DNA from: Tenacibaculum sp. MAR_2009_124
GTDB taxonomy: Bacteria; Bacteroidota; Bacteroidia; Flavobacteriales; Flavobacteriaceae
DNA length: 64,000 nucleotides
Direction: 5' to 3'
NCBI RefSeq assembly: GCF_900105455.1
Contig: NZ_FNSF01000008.1
Coordinates: 558,001-622,000 of the forward strand
The notes beneath the pieces were generated by a model. The model searched no databases and was not told the DNA's origin. It was given only the letters and a program-made list of their open reading frames with translations. This document shows positions 60,278 through 64,000 of the stretch, in pieces. Made by a program: the position numbers and the translations under genes. The stretch's first letter is position 1; the number at the start of each line of letters is the position of its first letter.

Positions 60278-61297
60278 ATGGATTCTCTAACTCAAATTGT
60301 ACTTGGAGCAGCAACCGCCGAAGCAACTATAGGTCATAAGATTGGCAACAAAGCTTTATTGCTTGGAGCGATAGCCGGAACCATTCCTGATTTAGACGTA
60401 TTCGCCAGTCCGTTTTTAAGTGATGTAGGAGAGTTGATTTTTCATCGTAGCTTTAGTCATTCGTTAGTATTCGTTCTCTTTGGAGGATGGCTTTTCGCCT
60501 ATGCCTCTTGGAAAATTTTTAAATGGAAAAAGCTTGATTTTAGAGACTTATTTCTTGTGTTTTCACTTTGCTTTCTCACTCATATTTTATTGGACACTTG
60601 CACCACTTGGGGAACACAGTTGCTATGGCCGTTTACTACGTATGGCTATGCACTCTATAACGTATCAGTAGTAGATCCTTTTTACACTGTTCCTTTTCTC
60701 CTTATACTAATCATTCTACTCTTTCTTAAAAAAGAAAACCCTTGGAGAATTAGACTCAATTGGTTCGGTATTATTTTAAGTACTTCTTATTTATGTACTG
60801 GCTTATTTCTCCAAAGTAAAGCGAGCTCTATATTTAAAGAGCAACTGGAAAAACAAGGAATTCAAATAGAGAAAATGATTACCAAAACCACTCCCTTTAA
60901 CATCATCCTATGGAGTTGTTCAGCAAAAACTTCCGAAGGCTATTACACTGGTTTTTATTCCTTCTTTGATAGAGACAATCAAATAGATTTTGCCTTTGAA
61001 CCTACCAACACTGAATTATTAAAGCCTTACTTGAAGAATTCAGAAGTACAAACTCTTATAAAAGTGACCAAAGGTTATTATTCCATAGAAACTATGGATG
61101 ACGGTATATTGATGAATGATTTAAGGTTTGGAAAATTTAATGGTTGGCAAGGTAATGAAAAAGGAGAATATGTATTTAAATACACTATAAAACCATTAGA
61201 CAATGGAAGTATTAATATCAAACAAATAAGCTATCGAAAACCTGTAGACAAGACTTATGTAAAAGCTTACATCGATAGAATCTCGGGGGTAAAATAA
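60278..61297 (+). CDS. YdjM/DUF457-type membrane-bound metal-dependent hydrolase
   Basis: 339 aa. MDSLTQIVLGAATAEATIGH, GTIPDLDVF and HRSFSHSLVF give the conserved His/Asp ligand set of the family; four to five TM helices follow and a soluble C-terminal part. Inner membrane; substrate unknown. Confidence 0.87.
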   Translation: MDSLTQIVLGAATAEATIGHKIGNKALLLGAIAGTIPDLDVFASPFLSDVGELIFHRSFSHSLVFVLFGGWLFAYASWKIFKWKKLDFRDLFLVFSLCFLTHILLDTCTTWGTQLLWPFTTYGYALYNVSVVDPFYTVPFLLILIILLFLKKENPWRIRLNWFGIILSTSYLCTGLFLQSKASSIFKEQLEKQGIQIEKMITKTTPFNIILWSCSAKTSEGYYTGFYSFFDRDNQIDFAFEPTNTELLKPYLKNSEVQTLIKVTKGYYSIETMDDGILMNDLRFGKFNGWQGNEKGEYVFKYTIKPLDNGSINIKQISYRKPVDKTYVKAYIDRISGVK

Positions 61298-61365
61298 CAA
61301 AAACGAAGCAATCTACTAGTTCCTAAAGAAATAAGTATCTTTAACTGGATATAAATATTCTAAAA

Positions 61366-62013
61366 ATGAAATTGCTAAAGAAAATCGTAAAATACTTGTT
61401 CTATATTTTAGCTATACCAATTCTCTATATATTGGTTTCATTGATATTAACATTCATTTCAGTAGATCGGGAAGTTAAAAACCAAGTATCAGATAAAACC
61501 ATTTACCTTAATACAAATGGTGTTCATTTAGATGTTGTGATTCCAAAAGAAAATATCAACAACAAATTACTCAAAGGCATTCGCCATAAAAACTACGAAC
61601 ATTATCTCGCTTTCGGTTGGGGTGAAGAAAACTTTTACTTGAATACTCCTAATTGGAGCGATTTAACATTTAGTAATGCTTTTAAAGCTTTGTTTTTAGA
61701 AAGCTCAACCCTAGTACATATAACTCGTTATCGAAGTGTTCAACCCGATTGGATCGCTATAAAAATAAGTTCCTCTGAATTAAACAAACTAAATCTCTAC
61801 CTTCTCAACTCGTTTCAAAAGGATACATTAGGTTCGAAAATTATACTAGAAGGTAAAGGTTATTCTTTTCGAGATGATTTTTACAGAGCAAAAGGAAGTT
61901 ACTCTTGCTTTAAAACTTGCAATAGTTGGGTGAATTCTGCTTTTAAAGAAAGTGGTTTAAAAGCTTGTTTATGGACACCTTTTGACTTTGGTTTGATGAA
62001 TAAATATGAATAA
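61366..62013 (+). CDS. DUF2459 / TIGR02117 family protein
   Basis: 215 aa. N-terminal TM anchor (LFYILAIPILYILVSLILTF), GVHLDVVIP, FGWGEENFYLNTPNW, LVHITRYRSVQ and the C-terminal FKTCNSWVNSAFKESGLKA match this conserved periplasm-facing family. Function unknown. Confidence 0.85.
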   Translation: MKLLKKIVKYLFYILAIPILYILVSLILTFISVDREVKNQVSDKTIYLNTNGVHLDVVIPKENINNKLLKGIRHKNYEHYLAFGWGEENFYLNTPNWSDLTFSNAFKALFLESSTLVHITRYRSVQPDWIAIKISSSELNKLNLYLLNSFQKDTLGSKIILEGKGYSFRDDFYRAKGSYSCFKTCNSWVNSAFKESGLKACLWTPFDFGLMNKYE

Positions 62014-62096
62014 CACCTATTTATAAGTTTCTAACAACCTCTTCAATGACGAGCTTATTTTATGTAGATTTAATACGATGTAGTATATTGTCCTCT

Positions 62097-62339
62097 ATGA
62101 GTATTTACACTATTATTGGTTGGTCTGGAGCCGTTATTTATTTGTTAGCATATGCTCTTTTGAGTATGAATAAATTGAAATCCGACAAACCGACATATCA
62201 TATCCTAAATATACTAGGTGCCATTGCCTTAGTTATTAATGGAATTCCTACAAACGATTTCCCTACTATTTTCTTAAATGCCATTTGGGGAATTATTGCA
62301 CTATTCGCTACCTATAAAACTTCTTTAAACTCTCGCTAA
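62097..62339 (+). CDS. CBU_0592-type small membrane protein
   Basis: 80 aa from the ATG at 62097 (MSIYTIIGWSGAVIYLLAYA); a start at 62046 would only add a weak leader. Three TM helices including LNILGAIALVINGI and IFLNAIWGIIALFATY. Overlaps the end of the convergent TetR gene by 4 bases. Confidence 0.75.
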   Translation: MSIYTIIGWSGAVIYLLAYALLSMNKLKSDKPTYHILNILGAIALVINGIPTNDFPTIFLNAIWGIIALFATYKTSLNSR

Positions 62340-62932
62340 TATTTCAGTAAACTTTTAGCATGTGACGAAAATAACATTACTCTTTTGTTATATTCAAGCT
62401 CCTCTTTAATAAAAACGCCTAATGTATAATAAGCACCATCAACCAAGGCAAAAATAACTCTCGTTAACCGTTCAATATTCTGATTTCTTAACACGCCGCC
62501 CAAAACAGCTTCGCTTAACTTTAATTGTAAAACCTTAATAAGTTCTTCATGATGAGCTTTAAAGTTTTCTCTCACTTTATCATTTTGATAGATCAACGCA
62601 TAAAAACTATAAAAAACACCATCATCAATATAATCGCTCCAATCTCTACTAAAAAGTAAATCTATATAAGCTTCTATATTTTCTTTTGAGGTCATTTCGT
62701 ACTTCGAACTATTTGCCAAAAACTCCAAATAGCGATCTAAAATAAAGTTATTTAACGCCAACACGAGTTCTTCCTTATTCTTAAAATAATGCAAAACAAG
62801 TCCTTTACTTATGCCCATTTCCTCGGCTACTTTTCCGACAGACGCGTTCTCCAGTCCGTGTTTTTTTGCAGTAAGATAAAATGCCTCAATTATCTCCTTC
62901 TTCCTAATATCTGTAAGCGGTTTTCTTCCCAT
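62336..62932 (-). CDS. TetR-family regulator
   Basis: 198 aa. HTH in VGKVAEEMGISKGLVLHYFKNKEELV; helical C-terminal domain of the BetI-like kind (YYTLGVFIKEELEYNKR). Target not evident; the genes upstream of it on the minus strand are ribE and its terminator. Confidence 0.88.
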   Translation of the reverse strand: MGRKPLTDIRKKEIIEAFYLTAKKHGLENASVGKVAEEMGISKGLVLHYFKNKEELVLALNNFILDRYLEFLANSSKYEMTSKENIEAYIDLLFSRDWSDYIDDGVFYSFYALIYQNDKVRENFKAHHEELIKVLQLKLSEAVLGGVLRNQNIERLTRVIFALVDGAYYTLGVFIKEELEYNKRVMLFSSHAKSLLKY

Positions 62933-63024
62933 TATTTCTTATTGTACATCAATCAAATATAAAGGTTTACCAGCTATTTACTAACAATACACAGATAAAA
63001 TACGAACATACAACCAATAAAAAA

Positions 63025-63053
63025 AGGACTACCTTAACTTAAAGGTAATCCCT
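63025..63053 (-). terminator. terminator of ribE
   Basis: GGA-CTACCTT pairs with AAGGTAA-TCC around a short loop, about 30 bases past the ribE stop, with A run on the plus strand (T run in the transcript). Confidence 0.65.
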
Positions 63054-63081
63054 ATTATTTTATATTAAAGATAAATCTACT

Positions 63082-63669
63082 CTATTTTAACTGATGTAAT
63101 CTAGCAACATACTTTCCTATAACATCAAATTCTAGATTAACTCTAGTTCCTTCTTTAAAATTTTTAAATGTAGTTTGATCCAATGTAAACGGGATAATAG
63201 CTACACTAAACTCATCTTTTTTCGAATTCACCACGGTTAAACTAACACCGTTTACTGTAATCGATCCTTTTTCAATAGTTACATTACTTCCGTCAAAATC
63301 ATATTTAAAAGTAAAAATAGTACTCCCTTCAGCATCTTCAATACGAACACACTCTGCTACCCCGTCAACATGCCCTTGTACAATATGTCCATCAAGTCTC
63401 GCTCCCAATTTCATTCCTCTTTCTAAATTCACCACATCGTTGACTTTTAAATCGCCAACATTAGTTTTATCAATGGTTTCTTTTATTGCCGTTACAACAT
63501 ACTCTTCTCCTTCAATGCCTACCACGGTTAAACAAACACCATTATGAGCAATACTCTGATCTATTTTCAGCTCATTTGTAAAATCGCTTTTCACAGTTAA
63601 ATGCACGTTTTCTTGGTCCTTTTCTAATTTAGTTACAATTCCAAGGGTTTCAATTATTCCAGTAAACAT
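63082..63669 (-). CDS. ribE: riboflavin synthase, alpha chain
   Basis: 195 aa. MFTGIIETLG start and two lumazine-binding repeats (SIAHNGVCLTVVGIEGEEYV; SITVNGVSLTVVNSKKDEFS) with GHIVQGHVDGV between. Joins two lumazines to give riboflavin in the cytoplasm. Divergent from pdxA. It overlaps nothing and length fits. Confidence 0.96.
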   Translation of the reverse strand: MFTGIIETLGIVTKLEKDQENVHLTVKSDFTNELKIDQSIAHNGVCLTVVGIEGEEYVVTAIKETIDKTNVGDLKVNDVVNLERGMKLGARLDGHIVQGHVDGVAECVRIEDAEGSTIFTFKYDFDGSNVTIEKGSITVNGVSLTVVNSKKDEFSVAIIPFTLDQTTFKNFKEGTRVNLEFDVIGKYVARLHQLK

Positions 63670-63727
63670 TCTCTAAATTTTAATTACATTTGTTAGCATC
63701 AAAAATACGACTTTAGAAAACGTAACT

Positions 63728-64000
63728 ATGGATAAATCAAACAAAATTATTGTTGGTATTTCAGTTGGAGACATTAACGGAATAGGCATTGAAGTTATTT
63801 TAAAAACATTTGAAGATAAACGAATGCTTGATTTTTGTACTCCTGTATTGTTTGCTTCAAACAAAGTTATTTCTTATCATAAAAAAGCTTTAAAACTTAA
63901 CAATAGTATTAACGGTATTCCTAGTATTGATAAAGTTGTACATGGTAAAATTAATGTAGTAAATGCCTGGAAGGAAGATGTTAAATTTGACATTGGTAAA
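63728..64000 (+). CDS. pdxA: 4-hydroxythreonine-4-phosphate dehydrogenase, N-terminal part
   Basis: The frame from the ATG at 63728 runs off the right edge (91 codons seen). MDKSNKIIVGISVGDINGIG is the PdxA opening (usually GDPxGIGPE; here GDINGIGIE, as in Bacteroidota). Acts in pyridoxal phosphate synthesis. Confidence 0.93.
   Translation, partial: MDKSNKIIVGISVGDINGIGIEVILKTFEDKRMLDFCTPVLFASNKVISYHKKALKLNNSINGIPSIDKVVHGKINVVNAWKEDVKFDIGK

Overview
The window is AT-rich DNA from a member of the Bacteroidota, almost certainly a marine Flavobacteriaceae of the Tenacibaculum/Aquimarina type (genus not determined). The signs are a type IX secretion C-terminal sorting domain, a TonB-receptor-like outer-membrane protein, LytTR/LytS signalling, promoters of the TTG-N17-23-TAnnTTTG type, weak Shine-Dalgarno sites and several TTG starts.

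Region 1 (1-18.85 kb) is ordinary chromosome: an SDR-type threonine dehydrogenase-like gene (cut by the window edge), a secreted beta-propeller protein with a T9SS sorting domain, recX, a LytS/LytR-type two-component pair, a TonB-receptor-like barrel, a Tat-exported sugar isomerase-like TIM barrel, a complete RND efflux operon (TetR, TolC, adaptor, permease) with a clear TetR operator, a polyprenyl synthetase and a tRNA with CAT anticodon.

Region 2 (18,806-46,382) is a 27.6-kb integrated element. It is bounded by 46-bp direct repeats of the tRNA 3' end and carries matching integrase arm-type sites inside both ends. The left part holds a tyrosine recombinase, lipoproteins, an XRE repressor with three operators spaced exactly 20 bp apart, a small HTH protein, a large winged-helix replication-type protein, a serine resolvase, a C5 DNA methyltransferase, a second methyltransferase-like protein and a C39-like peptidase. 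The right part (32.9-44.8 kb) is a tightly packed block. Most of its products are small and carry one transmembrane helix near an end, often followed by a Lys-rich tail. In it are a transglutaminase-like protein, beta-rich capsid-like candidates followed by a 16-bp hairpin, an annexin-like protein, a TonB-receptor-like N-domain on a membrane anchor, a probable one-piece spanin, a GH108 endolysin whose membrane anchor lies in the -1 frame after an A10 run, and a polyvalent zincin-ATPase. I see no terminase, portal, tail, relaxase or type IV secretion gene. My best reading is a temperate, tailless, membrane-containing virus that is not an obvious member of a described family. This is inference: the capsid protein and any packaging motor remain unproven.

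Region 3 (46.4-60.3 kb) is an accessory region of single, functionally unrelated genes (tail-fibre-like surface protein, SUKH immunity-like protein, beta-lactamase-family hydrolase, AraC regulator, VOC protein, LytTR membrane regulator, acyltransferase, epimerase, GNAT). They are separated by imperfect-palindrome junctions that recur, and the region is interrupted by an IS91-type element with a decayed integrase. Region 4 (60.3-64 kb) returns to chromosomal genes: a metal-dependent hydrolase, a DUF2459 protein, a TetR regulator, riboflavin synthase and the start of pdxA.
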